Source: QHVT01 sp036399015 | GTDB taxonomy: Bacteria > Acidobacteriota > Thermoanaerobaculia > Gp7-AA8 | Length of the DNA stretch: 64,000 nt | Direction: 5' to 3' | Assembly (NCBI GenBank): GCA_036399015.1 | Contig: DASWNW010000134.1 | Coordinates: 14,636 to 78,635 of the forward strand | Part shown: piece after piece, positions 43,792-52,252 of the stretch | How the letters are laid out: each line of letters begins with the position of its first letter | How positions within the stretch are numbered: the first letter of the stretch is position 1 | Position numbers and translations under genes: made by a program | Notes under the pieces: generated by a model | The model's database searches: none | Told to the model about the DNA's origin: nothing | The model's input: the letters and a program-made list of their open reading frames with translations, nothing else

Positions 43792-44106
43792 ATGCTGCTG
43801 CTCGCCGCCGCGCTGACCCTCTCCATCAACATCGAGCTCGATCTCTCGGGCCTCATCCGCGCGTCACGCGCCGCGGAGCCGCGACCCGTCTGCGGCATCA
43901 CCACGGTGGGCTACCGCTTCACCGGCCCACCCCGCCAGCAGTTCCGCTACTCCGGCCAGACGTACCTCATCCCCGAGGAAGGTTACGTCGAGCTGATCGC
44001 CGACCCCCGCCGCACCGAATACGAATTCGCAGGACGCCGCCTCCCGCTGGAAGGCCCACGTAACGCGTTCGGATTCAGGGACGTGGAGTTGCCGGTGGGG
44101 AGGTGA
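43792..44106 (+). CDS. Small secreted protein of unknown function
   Basis: 104 residues with a hydrophobic N-terminus (MLLLAAALTLSINIELDLSG) that could be a signal peptide. The mature part is Arg/Tyr/Phe-rich beta (TVGYRFTGPPRQQFRYSG). No family recognised. It is the last chromosomal gene before the element boundary, divergent from cytidine deaminase. Confidence 0.6.
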   Translation: MLLLAAALTLSINIELDLSGLIRASRAAEPRPVCGITTVGYRFTGPPRQQFRYSGQTYLIPEEGYVELIADPRRTEYEFAGRRLPLEGPRNAFGFRDVELPVGR

Positions 44107-44132
44107 AGAGGGGCTGGATGCGGGGTTTGTGT

Positions 44133-44176
44133 TGGTCGGGCAGGCCGGATTTGAACCGGCGACCACCTGAACCCCA
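44133..44176 (-). other. Element end: 3' half of tRNA-Pro(GGG) (att core)
   Basis: On the minus strand the sequence runs T33, GGG anticodon with G37, 3' anticodon strand TCAGG, variable loop TGGTC, T-arm GCCGG-TTCAAAT-CCGGC, acceptor 3' strand CTGCCCG, discriminator A and CCA. C1:G72 and A73 identity fits tRNA-Pro. The sequence 5' of T33 cannot form the anticodon or D arms, so only the 3' half is present. This is the hallmark of the distal attachment site of an element integrated into a tRNA 3' end, with the intact gene at the other end. Confidence 0.82.
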
Positions 44177-44331
44177 TGAAGCCCCATGTCGAGATATCAT
44201 GGGACCTCCTTTGTCCAAGTGCCTATTGTACCAGCATTTACGAGGGCGCGGCATCTCGGGACATCTCGGGATGCAGGGCGAAAAACACGTCACTAGGCGC
44301 GTACTAGGCGCGGGTTTTCCACAACGAAACC

Positions 44332-44353
44332 GGCCCGGTCGATCGACCGGGCC
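44332..44353 (-). terminator. Perfect 22-bp palindrome downstream of the first element operon
   Basis: GGCCCGGTCGA followed directly by its reverse complement TCGACCGGGCC. It lies 27 bp past the stop of the minus-strand gene run ending at 44380, and is GC-rich, so it can act as a terminator hairpin, though without a clear U-run. A dyad binding site is an alternative. Confidence 0.5.
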
Positions 44354-44379
44354 CGGGGTAGGTGAAGCAAGCGAGATGG

Positions 44380-45075
44380 TCAGCGGCGACGGCGGCGCGC
44401 ATGCTCGGGGTGCATGTGCGTCCATCCGGCCGAGGAGCGCGACCGCGCGCGGTGCGCGCGGGCTTCGCGGCTCTCCTCGCGCTTCGGGAGCAGGAAGTTC
44501 GCGAAGTAGACCTGCTCCATGAACGTGCGCGTGTGGTAGGCCAGCGCCCACGATGTTGTGATGAGCCCCGGTAACTGGCGTCCGTGGTCATTGAGCCAGC
44601 TATCCGTGACGCCGAGCATCGCGCGAACGATCGGGCGGGTGAGTCGCCATCCGATCGGGCGGCTCTTGCAGCGACAGGAGCCCTGCACGCAGCGTTCGAG
44701 TTCCGCGCGGCTGACGCGCCGCTTCCGGCCGATGTCGTGCACGATCGAGCCGATAAGCGGCAGCGGCATGAGCGGCAGCACTAACTCGCCGTCCTCCTTG
44801 TAGGGGAGGTAGCACTCAAGCGTAATCGCGTTCCCGAAGTCGATCATCGCGCCTCCGCGCGGACCGACGGGGAAGCTCGTGGCGTAGAGCGCCTGCGCCT
44901 TCGCCGCCTCGAAGAAGCGGCGATACTGACCGGCGGAGGAACTTCCGCCGGTCATCACCAGGTGATCCACCTCGTGCATTGCGCTGAACTGCGTGCGGAG
45001 CGTCCGCGAGCAGTTGATGCAGGCAAAGATGCTCCCGCATGCGCCGCAAGACGGAGCAGCCATCTTCGGCTTCAT
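44380..45075 (-). CDS. Unknown protein with N-terminal four-Cys cluster
   Basis: 231 residues. C10, C13, C19 and C22 (SCGACG and ACINC) form a small zinc-ribbon-like cluster. A second Cys pair is in QGSCRCKSRPIG. The centre has hydrophobic stretches (LVLPLMPLPLIGSIVHDIG), and the C-terminus is Arg/His-rich. Its ATG overlaps the stop of the gene before it (ATGA), and a palindrome follows. The family is not recognised; nucleic-acid binding is possible from the Cys cluster and basic tail. Confidence 0.6.
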   Translation of the reverse strand: MKPKMAAPSCGACGSIFACINCSRTLRTQFSAMHEVDHLVMTGGSSSAGQYRRFFEAAKAQALYATSFPVGPRGGAMIDFGNAITLECYLPYKEDGELVLPLMPLPLIGSIVHDIGRKRRVSRAELERCVQGSCRCKSRPIGWRLTRPIVRAMLGVTDSWLNDHGRQLPGLITTSWALAYHTRTFMEQVYFANFLLPKREESREARAHRARSRSSAGWTHMHPEHARRRRR

Positions 45076-45395
45076 CGAGTGACCTTCCCGCGCGTCGTCA
45101 TGAGCAATGTCGGCAACTTGTCCATGTATCTGCTGGCCAGCTCAGCAGTCCACGGGTGGACGCGGACGTACAGCACGTCGTCGCCTTCATCACTGATGAA
45201 GCGGATGCAGCGCTCGAGCTCGGCGGCGACTACGCCGAGGTCCGCCGCGGGGACGCCTTCTGCGAGCAGGCGCGCCGCGACATCCGGCGTCGTGATGTCG
45301 AGCGTTCCACCGTCGAACCGAATACGCGAGCGGCGGCGCGTGTGCCGCCAGGTGGCGGCACACGCAGACGAGTGACGGACTGCCGGGGCGGACAT
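45072..45395 (-). CDS. Small unknown protein
   Basis: 107 residues. The N-terminus is Arg/Ser/Ala-rich; residues ~35-95 look folded (VAARLLAEGVPAADLGVVAA, FISDEGDDVLYVRVHPWTAEL). GGAGG lies 8 nt upstream of its ATG, which follows the stop of the preceding gene directly (TAGATG). Middle gene of a three-gene minus-strand operon with no recognised family. Confidence 0.6.
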   Translation of the reverse strand: MSAPAVRHSSACAATWRHTRRRSRIRFDGGTLDITTPDVAARLLAEGVPAADLGVVAAELERCIRFISDEGDDVLYVRVHPWTAELASRYMDKLPTLLMTTRGKVTR

Positions 45396-45710
45396 CTAGA
45401 CCACCTCCGATGTGGCGATGGTGCCGTTTATGCCCACGCGCGTCACGCCGAGGAGATCAGCGATCAGGCCGTTCACGTCGCGTCCGCCCTGCACCTGCCG
45501 ACAGAGATGCATGGCGGTCCGGTGGAGATCCGTCTCGCTGACGCCCATTGCGCGGAGGCGGGGGAAGACCACTTCATCGAGAATACCGCTGCCGATGCGG
45601 AGCAGGCGGTCTTCGCGGGCGTTGAGGTCAGCGAGGACGCTATGTATCGGCCGTGGCGTATCGGCTGTCGCGACGTTCGCGGTTACAGCTTCAACATTGA
45701 ATGCTGTCAC
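45396..45710 (-). CDS. Small unknown protein
   Basis: 104 residues from a GTG. It is largely helical (VLADLNAREDRLLRIGSGIL, HRTAMHLCRQVQGG), with no membrane segment. It heads the operon running leftward to the element end. No family recognised. The start is not certain, as no strong ribosome site precedes the GTG. Confidence 0.55.
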   Translation of the reverse strand: MTAFNVEAVTANVATADTPRPIHSVLADLNAREDRLLRIGSGILDEVVFPRLRAMGVSETDLHRTAMHLCRQVQGGRDVNGLIADLLGVTRVGINGTIATSEVV

Positions 45711-45926
45711 TTTACTCGATCCCTTTCTGACCTCAGGGCTTCACCCCGTCTACCGCCCTACTGCCGGGTCATGACTCCTGCTGCCGAGCTTCCCGCAGGT
45801 GATGCCCCGAGGCCCATGTCGTCGTTTAGAATCTTTCGTTTCGATCCAACTTCCCGATTGAGGAGCGCGCAAATCAACCTCCTCCTTTATGGGGCGGCTT
45901 CTGTATGAATACAAGGGGCTAAGACA

Positions 45927-47855
45927 TTGGCGGGTAACGACTTAAGGACAGTTCCGGGGGTAGCGGCGAAATCGGCGGATACTGCACTTCCTGCACAGCC
46001 GAATCCGAAGGAGGAGCAGAAAGTCGCAGACCGACGCTACTTGGAGGAGGTGGTCGAACGGGCAGTCGAAGCGAAGCTGCACAACTACCGCCTTCCGGGA
46101 CGGCGGCGGTTCTCTAAACGGGCCTTCAAGTTGACCCGAGAAGCGTTCAAATCCGCCGCATGGAAGGTGGAGGGCGGCGTCGATGGCGGCGGCGTTTGCC
46201 CTCAGCTCGTCTTCGACGGCGCTGACCTGCGACGCCTCGCGCAGCACGAATTCGCAGAGCGCGAGATACCGGAGGGTACGATCTCCTCCGACATCACGCT
46301 CATCAACGAGCTGGCCGATACAGAGGAAGCGCGGACGTGGTTCACCTCTCCACTGCTGAACACTTCACGCGGGCTCCGTCAGGTCCGGCTATTCCTCCGT
46401 TCTGAGCGGACCGAGCATGCTTATTCGTTTGAAGTGCTGGATGAGCGCGATCGCGTGCTCGTAAAGCGCATTACAAAAGAAGTGCGCGTCGGCCAAGCTC
46501 TCGAAGACATGTGGGTTGACCAGGTGCTGAGAAATAGGCGCCTGAAACTCCGTCTAAGGGAAGCGCTGGTTTCGATGCTGCTTATCCTCGGCCTGACTCT
46601 GACTTATGCCGCTCTCCCGACACAAGCGCAGGAAGCGATCAAGCGGTTTGGACGTGAGAAGATTCTTGAGCCGTTGAAGAGGCTTTTCACGGGCGACGGC
46701 GCGCCCGCAGGATCAAGTCTCGACGTACAGGAAGATCGCGACGCACCCAAGGTGCAGCTTTTGGAAGAGCGCGTCCGCCTGCGGTTCACGCCGTCGATGT
46801 ATTGGAGCGCCGGAGGTGCTTCTAGCGCATCAGGAGCCTGTGTCGAGAACGCGCCAATGAACCGCGTTCAGCTCACTGCGCCGGAGATTCATACGCCGCC
46901 GTTTGTTGTCGTGAGAAACGGGGTCATTATCCGTGACAACGTTACGGATCATGAAATCCGCTTCGACGATCGTGATGTACTACCCGGCCGGGCGTACACA
47001 TATATGATTGGGAAGCGCGATGCGGCGGCTGGGGACGTAATGATTGGCACAATGGTCGGCACAGCCACGCCGCTCTGCCCCAAACCTGCGCGTTCTTCTA
47101 ATAGGCCGCCCGCCTTGGCGGTGACGGTCGATCGCGAGACGGGCCCGGCACCCTTGAAGGCGACATTCAAGATCACCCTATTTGATGATGAAGAGCGCGT
47201 TCGTCCGTTCGTCATCGACTTTGGTGATGGGACAGACATGGTCGCGTCGAATAGTCCGCAGATAGCGCACGAGTACCGCTATGGTGGAACGTACACCGCC
47301 AAAGTCATCTTCACAGACACTGCCGATAATAAGGGAGAAGCACTGAGTACGGTTTCCGTTGAAGGACCACCACCTCCGCCGCCGTTGCCGGGTGTTTCGG
47401 ACCCGTGGGAACTCTGGCATCCTGGTTACCATGCGACTGCCGATCCTGTCGTTGGATATATAGACCAGCCATTCACAATTGTTGTGCATCCCGAATACAT
47501 GATGACCCATTACCCCATGTTGCCGGTTGCCTCGTACTACTGGCTTTGGGGTGACTGCCTAGGTTCCAAAGCGGCCAGTACGGCTGACCACAAGAATTGC
47601 ATGGTAGGCCCGTTCAAGGAACCGAAGATAACGCGACGGTTTGATAAGCCGGGCTCCTACGACGTCGGTGTATATATGACCTATGAAAATGGAGACGTCA
47701 AAAATCTCCAACTCGGTTCTGTGACTGTTCTCCCGTCCGAGAAATGGCTCGCGGAGCATCCGGTAAATCCTCACGCGCGCATGCACTATGACCAAATGTT
47801 GGAAGCAGCAAGATACTACGCCCCGAAGCACGGAGGCTTGACAACCTCGCGTTAG
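45927..47855 (+). CDS. Single-pass membrane protein with PKD-like domains
   Basis: 642 residues from a TTG, with AAGGGG about 8 nt before; the nearby ATG at 45905 runs into a stop after five codons. An N-terminal cytoplasmic part of ~215 residues, rich in charged residues, is followed by one helix (ALVSMLLILGLTLTYAALP). The C-terminal part contains a PKD domain (FKITLFDDEERVRPFVIDFG, DGTDMVAS, HEYRYGGTYTAKVIF), a Pro-rich hinge and a second PKD-like part (SYYWLWGDC ... RFDKPGSYDVGVYMTY). G+C content is visibly lower than in its neighbours, which points to separate acquisition. Possibly a surface or envelope protein of the element. Confidence 0.75.
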   Translation: MAGNDLRTVPGVAAKSADTALPAQPNPKEEQKVADRRYLEEVVERAVEAKLHNYRLPGRRRFSKRAFKLTREAFKSAAWKVEGGVDGGGVCPQLVFDGADLRRLAQHEFAEREIPEGTISSDITLINELADTEEARTWFTSPLLNTSRGLRQVRLFLRSERTEHAYSFEVLDERDRVLVKRITKEVRVGQALEDMWVDQVLRNRRLKLRLREALVSMLLILGLTLTYAALPTQAQEAIKRFGREKILEPLKRLFTGDGAPAGSSLDVQEDRDAPKVQLLEERVRLRFTPSMYWSAGGASSASGACVENAPMNRVQLTAPEIHTPPFVVVRNGVIIRDNVTDHEIRFDDRDVLPGRAYTYMIGKRDAAAGDVMIGTMVGTATPLCPKPARSSNRPPALAVTVDRETGPAPLKATFKITLFDDEERVRPFVIDFGDGTDMVASNSPQIAHEYRYGGTYTAKVIFTDTADNKGEALSTVSVEGPPPPPPLPGVSDPWELWHPGYHATADPVVGYIDQPFTIVVHPEYMMTHYPMLPVASYYWLWGDCLGSKAASTADHKNCMVGPFKEPKITRRFDKPGSYDVGVYMTYENGDVKNLQLGSVTVLPSEKWLAEHPVNPHARMHYDQMLEAARYYAPKHGGLTTSR

Positions 47856-47893
47856 AAGGGTATCGACATAGTGATTCTTAGCCCGCTGATGCT

Positions 47894-48376
47894 GTGCCAC
47901 CGCGCGAGACTGGTTCGGTCGATCGAACCGAGACATATCCGCACGAGGAGTTTCTAAACGACGACATCGAGGCAGAACGCACGAAGCGCAGCCGCTTCAT
48001 TTCCGAGCGCTTCGTTCTCCCTCGGATTAGGAAGAACTGGAATGAGCGTGACGATGCCGCCCCGCCTACCGACGCCGAGCTAGAAAGCATGCGAACGATG
48101 ACGCCGGCGCGCATCGTTGATCGCGCGCTGGCGAAATCCGTGTGGGTCCGCGCAGCCATCACGAACATGCACGAGATGCGTGACGCGTCTCGCTTTCCGA
48201 CCAGTGGAGAGGAGCCCGATGAGCGTGCGGCGCGCCGGTATCAACGGAAGATCGAGTATTGGACCGCTGAGCGGGAGGCAGTGGATCACGGCCTCAGCGC
48301 CGTCATCAACACGCGTGCGCAGGTGCTCGCGGCGGCGGAGCCACGACGCCGAACGTCTGGACAGCGGCGACCCTAA
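47894..48376 (+). CDS. Unknown charged helical protein
   Basis: 160 residues from a GTG. It is rich in Glu, Arg and Ala and largely helical (RSRFISERFVLPRIRKNWNE, RYQRKIEYWTAEREAVDHGL). It starts 38 bp after the PKD protein gene in the same direction. No motif or family seen; a coiled-coil or nucleic-acid-binding role is only a guess. Confidence 0.5.
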   Translation: MPPRETGSVDRTETYPHEEFLNDDIEAERTKRSRFISERFVLPRIRKNWNERDDAAPPTDAELESMRTMTPARIVDRALAKSVWVRAAITNMHEMRDASRFPTSGEEPDERAARRYQRKIEYWTAEREAVDHGLSAVINTRAQVLAAAEPRRRTSGQRRP

Positions 48377-48440
48377 AAAGCTCAAGAGGGCGCACACTGG
48401 GGTTCTTTCTTGGCGTTGTCGCCTCCCGCCGCCACGGCGC

Positions 48441-48662
48441 TTACGTCACGTCGCCCTGGGTGCTCAGTCCGTTCTTCGCGGCGTAATCCTCCACGAGGTA
48501 CCCGTTATCCGGTGAGAGCGAAATCCAAACGCCGCCGTTCGGGTCGTCGTTGGCCGGCACTGACACGCGAAACATCGTGGTTGCATACACCGCGTGTACG
48601 GCCGCAGGGGCACGGGCGATGTGCTCGATGAGTTCGGCCTTCGTGCGGACGCTTTGCAGCAT
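48441..48662 (-). CDS. Small unknown protein
   Basis: 73 residues (MLQSVRTKAELIEHIARAPA...). The sequence looks folded and acidic (VWISLSPDNGYLVEDYAAKN). It lies just downstream of the tyrosine recombinase, outside its left inverted repeat. No family recognised. Confidence 0.5.
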   Translation of the reverse strand: MLQSVRTKAELIEHIARAPAAVHAVYATTMFRVSVPANDDPNGGVWISLSPDNGYLVEDYAAKNGLSTQGDVT

Positions 48663-48692
48663 GGGGGAGGAAGTTAGAGGGTGAATTGACGA

Positions 48693-49360
48693 AAATGTGG
48701 AAAAGCGTGCGTTCGCTCATCGGCCATCCGTCCTGGCGATCTCGCGCGAGCGAAGCGTCGCCTTGTAGCGTGCCTCGCGGCGCTGGTTCGTGACCTGTGC
48801 GTAGATCATCGTCGATGAGATGTGGCGATGGCCGAGCCAATCCTGCACGTCTGCGATGTCCCATGCGGCGTTCATGAGGTGCACCCCGATCGAGTGACGT
48901 AGGACATGCACGTGCCGGCGGCTGTGGGGGACCTGCGCCGCCGTCGCGTACTCTCCGAAGAGCCGGTTGATCTCGCCGCCCGATAGCGGCGCTGCTGTGC
49001 GGCGTCGGCCACGAAAGAGGTAGTCACACGGATCAGCGGGACGAACTCGCAGGTAGGCGCGCAAGAGCTGCTTGCTTCGCGGATGCAACGGATAGCCCCC
49101 CGGCACCCCGCGCTTGAGCCGCGCGATCCATATCTTCCCGCCCCGTACGTCGTCGAGCGTGAGGTGCGCGGCTTCTCCGCGCCGAAGTCCATGGCGATAG
49201 ATGAGATCGAATAGCAGCCGGTCACGGACGTTCCTCTGCGGAATCGCACGAAAGAACCGCTCGACCTCTTCCCGCGTGAGGTACGGGACGGGCCGCTGAG
49301 CAGGGGTTCGTTCGTCCGCCATCCAGTCACGGCTGGCGATTCTGACGCTTTTCCACATTT
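48693..49360. repeat. Perfect 16-bp inverted repeats bracketing the tyrosine recombinase gene
   Basis: AAATGTGGAAAAGCGT at 48693-48708 recurs inverted as ACGCTTTTCCACATTT at 49345-49360. The right copy contains the first codons of the longest recombinase frame (MWKSVR), and the left copy encodes the same six residues on the plus strand. The 668-bp segment thus has the form of an invertible unit or a minimal mobile unit. Confidence 0.85.
48717..49358 (-). CDS. Minimal tyrosine recombinase / integrase (catalytic domain only)
   Basis: 213 residues, or 201 from an internal ATG at 49322 (MADERTPAQ...). Catalytic residues are visible: Arg in YRHGLRRGEAAHL, a Lys in the KRGVPGGYP beta-hairpin, HVLRHSIGVHL (His and Arg), LGHRHISST and the nucleophile Tyr in MIYAQV. 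The N-terminal core-binding domain of usual integrases (~100 residues) is essentially absent, so this is a stripped-down enzyme. It may integrate the element at tRNA-Pro or act only on the inverted repeats around it. Confidence 0.88.
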   Translation of the reverse strand: MWKSVRIASRDWMADERTPAQRPVPYLTREEVERFFRAIPQRNVRDRLLFDLIYRHGLRRGEAAHLTLDDVRGGKIWIARLKRGVPGGYPLHPRSKQLLRAYLRVRPADPCDYLFRGRRRTAAPLSGGEINRLFGEYATAAQVPHSRRHVHVLRHSIGVHLMNAAWDIADVQDWLGHRHISSTMIYAQVTNQRREARYKATLRSREIARTDGR

Positions 49361-49462
49361 GCGTTCGTTGGGGGAAGCCGCCCCTCAGTCTGCGACCGCC
49401 TCACCGATGTGTAAACACCGCCAAGACCATTCGGCGCGCCCGCCAAGAGAGGTAGTCACTCG

Positions 49463-50152
49463 ATGCCGAGACGCCCCCAGGCCGCCGCCCGCTCAATCAA
49501 GACTCTTAAGCGAGGCATCAGCGACCGCGCACTGATCCGCGAGTTGTACGTGAAGCGGGTTCCGCTCTACTCATTCGCGGACGCACTTCGGTTCACACGT
49601 ACAACGCAGGCAGAAGTGGATGCGGCGATCGCCACCGGTGGAATCGGGACAGAGACATTCGGTGGACAGCTCGTCATTCCTTGGGAAGACGTAGCGAAGC
49701 TCGCGCACGATCGGTGGACGCCGCGGATGATTAGCGGCGCGCTCGGTTCGGTCGATCGACTCTCGGTTGTCCCGCTGCTGAATCGTATTCAACAGATCGA
49801 GGTGTTCCTGCCGGTTTATCAGATCCGGCTCCTCCACTACCTCGCGGAGATGGAACGCGGACAGTTTCGTGCGCGCCTGAACGCGAGCGACATCCTCGAA
49901 CGGCATCTCCTTGATCTTGCCGGTGCCGTCAAAGCCGACGAGCTGGAACTCGCGATTCCTGGGTTTCGCGCGGCACTTCACTACCCGTACTTCATCCCGC
50001 GTGAAGACGACCGGATCACCGCCTTCTGTTGGTACTGCGGCCGAGTGAGCGACGTACCGGGCCGGCAGGTCTGCACGGACTGCCATAGACGCCACGAACC
50101 ACGACCGCATCTCGGCGAAGACGGCATCCCTGAACTGGATCAGGAGGAGTGA
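49463..50152 (+). CDS. Unknown protein with C-terminal zinc ribbon
   Basis: 229 residues (MPRRPQAAARSIKTLKRGIS...). The N-terminal half has an excisionase/MerR-like feel (LYSFADALRFTRTTQAEVDA followed by a beta turn GTETFGGQLVIPWEDV). The C-terminus holds CWYC and CTDC, a zinc ribbon. DNA or RNA binding is plausible; the first gene of a rightward run of small genes. Confidence 0.6.
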   Translation: MPRRPQAAARSIKTLKRGISDRALIRELYVKRVPLYSFADALRFTRTTQAEVDAAIATGGIGTETFGGQLVIPWEDVAKLAHDRWTPRMISGALGSVDRLSVVPLLNRIQQIEVFLPVYQIRLLHYLAEMERGQFRARLNASDILERHLLDLAGAVKADELELAIPGFRAALHYPYFIPREDDRITAFCWYCGRVSDVPGRQVCTDCHRRHEPRPHLGEDGIPELDQEE

Positions 50153-50195
50153 GGTTCTTTTTTGGCCCTGCAAGACACGTAAAGGAGTCGATAGC

Positions 50196-50669
50196 ATGCA
50201 CGATGGAGTAACACGACGCGGCGTTCTACAACTCTTCGCGGCGATGACGGCTGCGGTGCCGGTCCTTACGCGCGGAGCCTCCGCGCTCTTGCTGCCAGCG
50301 TCCGACGCACCATCGCCGGAGACACCGGCAGCGGAACTCGTCGTTGGCCCGTCGCGGCCGACGCTGTTGGAGTCGTACCTGCGGAGCCGGGGCGTCCGGC
50401 CGGCGCATCTCGCGCGGGAGTGCGGGTATGAACGCGCACACCTGCTACGCATCCGCATGGGGCGGATCGAGCCAACGCCCGCCTGCGCGGTCGGGATCCT
50501 GTACGCGCTTCGGCGGCTCGCGCGCGAGGAGGTAGTGCTCGCGGACGTGTTTCCGCCCGCGATTGTCGAGGCGGCGTGGCGCGAGCGGCGCGCCATCGCT
50601 CGGGAGTATCACCCCTTTGAGCACCGCACGGTGCGCGCCGTGTTCCGGCAAGGCGGTCGCCGTGGCTGA
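50196..50669 (+). CDS. Unknown protein with Tat-like N-terminus and HTH-like core
   Basis: 157 residues; AAAGGAG precedes the ATG. The N-terminus TRRGVLQLFAAMTAAVP looks like a twin-arginine signal, yet residues ~57-100 (LLESYLRSRGVRPAHLAREC, followed by LLRIRMGRIEPTP) look like an XRE-type helix-turn-helix, a strange pairing. Either the hydrophobic stretch is a membrane anchor for a DNA-binding protein or one reading is wrong. The stop overlaps the start of the next gene. Confidence 0.55.
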   Translation: MHDGVTRRGVLQLFAAMTAAVPVLTRGASALLLPASDAPSPETPAAELVVGPSRPTLLESYLRSRGVRPAHLARECGYERAHLLRIRMGRIEPTPACAVGILYALRRLAREEVVLADVFPPAIVEAAWRERRAIAREYHPFEHRTVRAVFRQGGRRG

Positions 50670-51387
50670 GCAGGTGCGGTACGAGCGCATCGGGCCGCCC
50701 CGGAAGCTCCGCCGCCGGACGCGGCGCACGACCTGGCGCTGCCGGATCTACCACGTGCCCGAAGAACGCTTCCACCGCGCCGACGCGATCCACGTGGCGG
50801 CGCACGCGGTAGTTGCGTTCGACTTCGGCATCGCAATCCGGCGCGCGGTCTTCGACGGACGGCACCGAGTCTTCGAGGGCGCGTGGGGGTCACTCGCGTA
50901 CGCACGGGATGACGCGAGCACTGAAGCGCGCATCGCGCTTGAGCGTGACTGCATCGCGGTGCAGTGCGGTGTCGTCGGGCGGGCGCTCGCGCTCGGGTGG
51001 TCGCACAAGGTGTGGGGCTGGGATGACCAGTCGCTCGCCTGCGACCTCATGGAGCGCTTCGAGTACGACAGCGGCGTGGTGACGGGCTGGTTCAACTACC
51101 AGCGCGAACGCGCGCGCGTGCTCCTCAGCGACGGCGCGACGTGGACGCGCGTTGAACTCCTCGCGCAGCGCCTCCGCGCGGTGCGCGCTATGGACGGTCC
51201 CGCGATCACCGCATTCCTCGCGGACCTGACGTCCGACGCCACGGTGGTGCCATCCGGTGCCGCATGGCGCACGCCACCGACGCCCGGTGTGGAGTCGAAC
51301 GCCGTGCTGGTCTGGCGCCGACCAACGCTCACGGAAGCGCTACGCGGGATGGACGGCTATCAAGCGGCGCAGCGGGAGGAGTGGTGA
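50662..51387 (+). CDS. M41-like metallopeptidase homologue with degenerate active site
   Basis: 241 residues from a GTG overlapping the previous gene. Residues 44-56 read HVAAHAVVAFDFG. This aligns with the HEAGH site of the next gene, but the catalytic Glu is Val (H44-V-A-A-H48). Downstream segments align with the paralogue too (FEGAWGS / YEGAWGL; NYQRERARVLL / DYAEERARALI). It is thus an inactive-looking duplicate, probably a regulatory or binding partner. The GTG of the next gene overlaps its stop. Confidence 0.7.
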   Translation: MAEQVRYERIGPPRKLRRRTRRTTWRCRIYHVPEERFHRADAIHVAAHAVVAFDFGIAIRRAVFDGRHRVFEGAWGSLAYARDDASTEARIALERDCIAVQCGVVGRALALGWSHKVWGWDDQSLACDLMERFEYDSGVVTGWFNYQRERARVLLSDGATWTRVELLAQRLRAVRAMDGPAITAFLADLTSDATVVPSGAAWRTPPTPGVESNAVLVWRRPTLTEALRGMDGYQAAQREEW

Positions 51388-52016
51388 CGATCGCGCGACT
51401 CCAACGGGGTGTCACGCTCGCGGACGTGCTGGTGCATGAGGCCGGGCACGCGGTCGCCGCGTGGGAACTCGGCGTCCGCATCGGTGCGATCCATGTGCAC
51501 GTGCGCGTGCGCGAGGGCCGGATGACGTTCGCCAGCGACGTGGGGCTCGGCCGCTTCCCGATTGGGTCGGACGCGCTGCGGCTCGCGATCGAGAGGGAGA
51601 TGGTGGTGCTCCACGCCGGGCTCGTCGCGCAAAGGCGTTTCCACTACGAGGGCGCGTGGGGGCTCGTGCCGCGCACCGACTACGAAGGCATCCTCGCGAC
51701 CGCGCTCCAAGTGGAGACGGATCTGCGGCTCATCGACGAGTGGTCGGACTACGCCGAGGAGCGGGCACGCGCGCTCATAGAACTCCCGCAGACGTGGCGG
51801 CGCGTGGAAGCGCTTGCTGTTGAACTTGCGCGACACCCGGTACTGCACGGGGAGGAGATCGACGCGTTCCTTGCGAGCGTGCGCGTGCCGCGAGCGACGG
51901 ACGCGCGGCTCGCGTACCGCAGGCGCGAGGCGAAGGAGCGCTACTGCCTCACGCACGACTCCGAGGACCGCCAACCCGTGGAGCGCGCGATTGCCGCAGT
52001 GCGGAGGCCGCGATGA
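51384..52016 (+). CDS. M41 (FtsH peptidase)-like zinc metallopeptidase
   Basis: 210 residues from a GTG (GTGA overlap; GGGAGGAG upstream). H18-E19-A-G-H22 in VLVHEAGHAVAAWELG matches the HExGH zinc site of FtsH-type peptidases. No AAA+ ATPase domain and no membrane helix are present, so it is a free-standing protease-like domain. The paralogue immediately upstream lacks the Glu. The peptidase could process an element or host protein; the target is unknown. Confidence 0.72.
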   Translation: MTIARLQRGVTLADVLVHEAGHAVAAWELGVRIGAIHVHVRVREGRMTFASDVGLGRFPIGSDALRLAIEREMVVLHAGLVAQRRFHYEGAWGLVPRTDYEGILATALQVETDLRLIDEWSDYAEERARALIELPQTWRRVEALAVELARHPVLHGEEIDAFLASVRVPRATDARLAYRRREAKERYCLTHDSEDRQPVERAIAAVRRPR

Positions 52017-52252
52017 CGGATGCCTTCTTCGACAACCGCCCGAGCTTCATGTGCGGATGTGGCCACAAGAAGAGCCGGCACTGGAACACGGCGACGCAGC
52101 CGCGCGGGCCGTGTCGCGACTGCGACTGCCGCGCGTTCACGCCGGAACCGATGTGCGTCTGCGGCCACGGGAAGAAAGCGCACGAGCACCACCCGAAGGG
52201 TCACTGCAAAGAGGCGTACAAGTGCGGCTGCAAGGGGTTTCAGGCCGCATGA
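52013..52252 (+). CDS. Duplicated Cys/His-rich mini-protein
   Basis: 79 residues, start overlapping the peptidase stop (ATGA). Two copies of one motif are seen: C14-x-C-G-H18-KKSRH ... C34-x2-C37-x-C39-x2-F, and C48-x-C-G-H52-GKKAH ... C65-x5-C71-x-C73-x2-F. Each copy has enough Cys/His to bind at least one metal ion. No signal peptide. Such small metal-binding proteins often contact nucleic acid or a partner enzyme; here it is locked into the metallopeptidase operon. Confidence 0.7.
   Translation: MTDAFFDNRPSFMCGCGHKKSRHWNTATQPRGPCRDCDCRAFTPEPMCVCGHGKKAHEHHPKGHCKEAYKCGCKGFQAA

Noticed and set aside
44133..44210. Complete tRNA gene at the element edge
   Set aside because: Sequence on the 5' side of T33 cannot form the anticodon 5' strand (CCTGA expected) or a D arm; only the 3' half is present.
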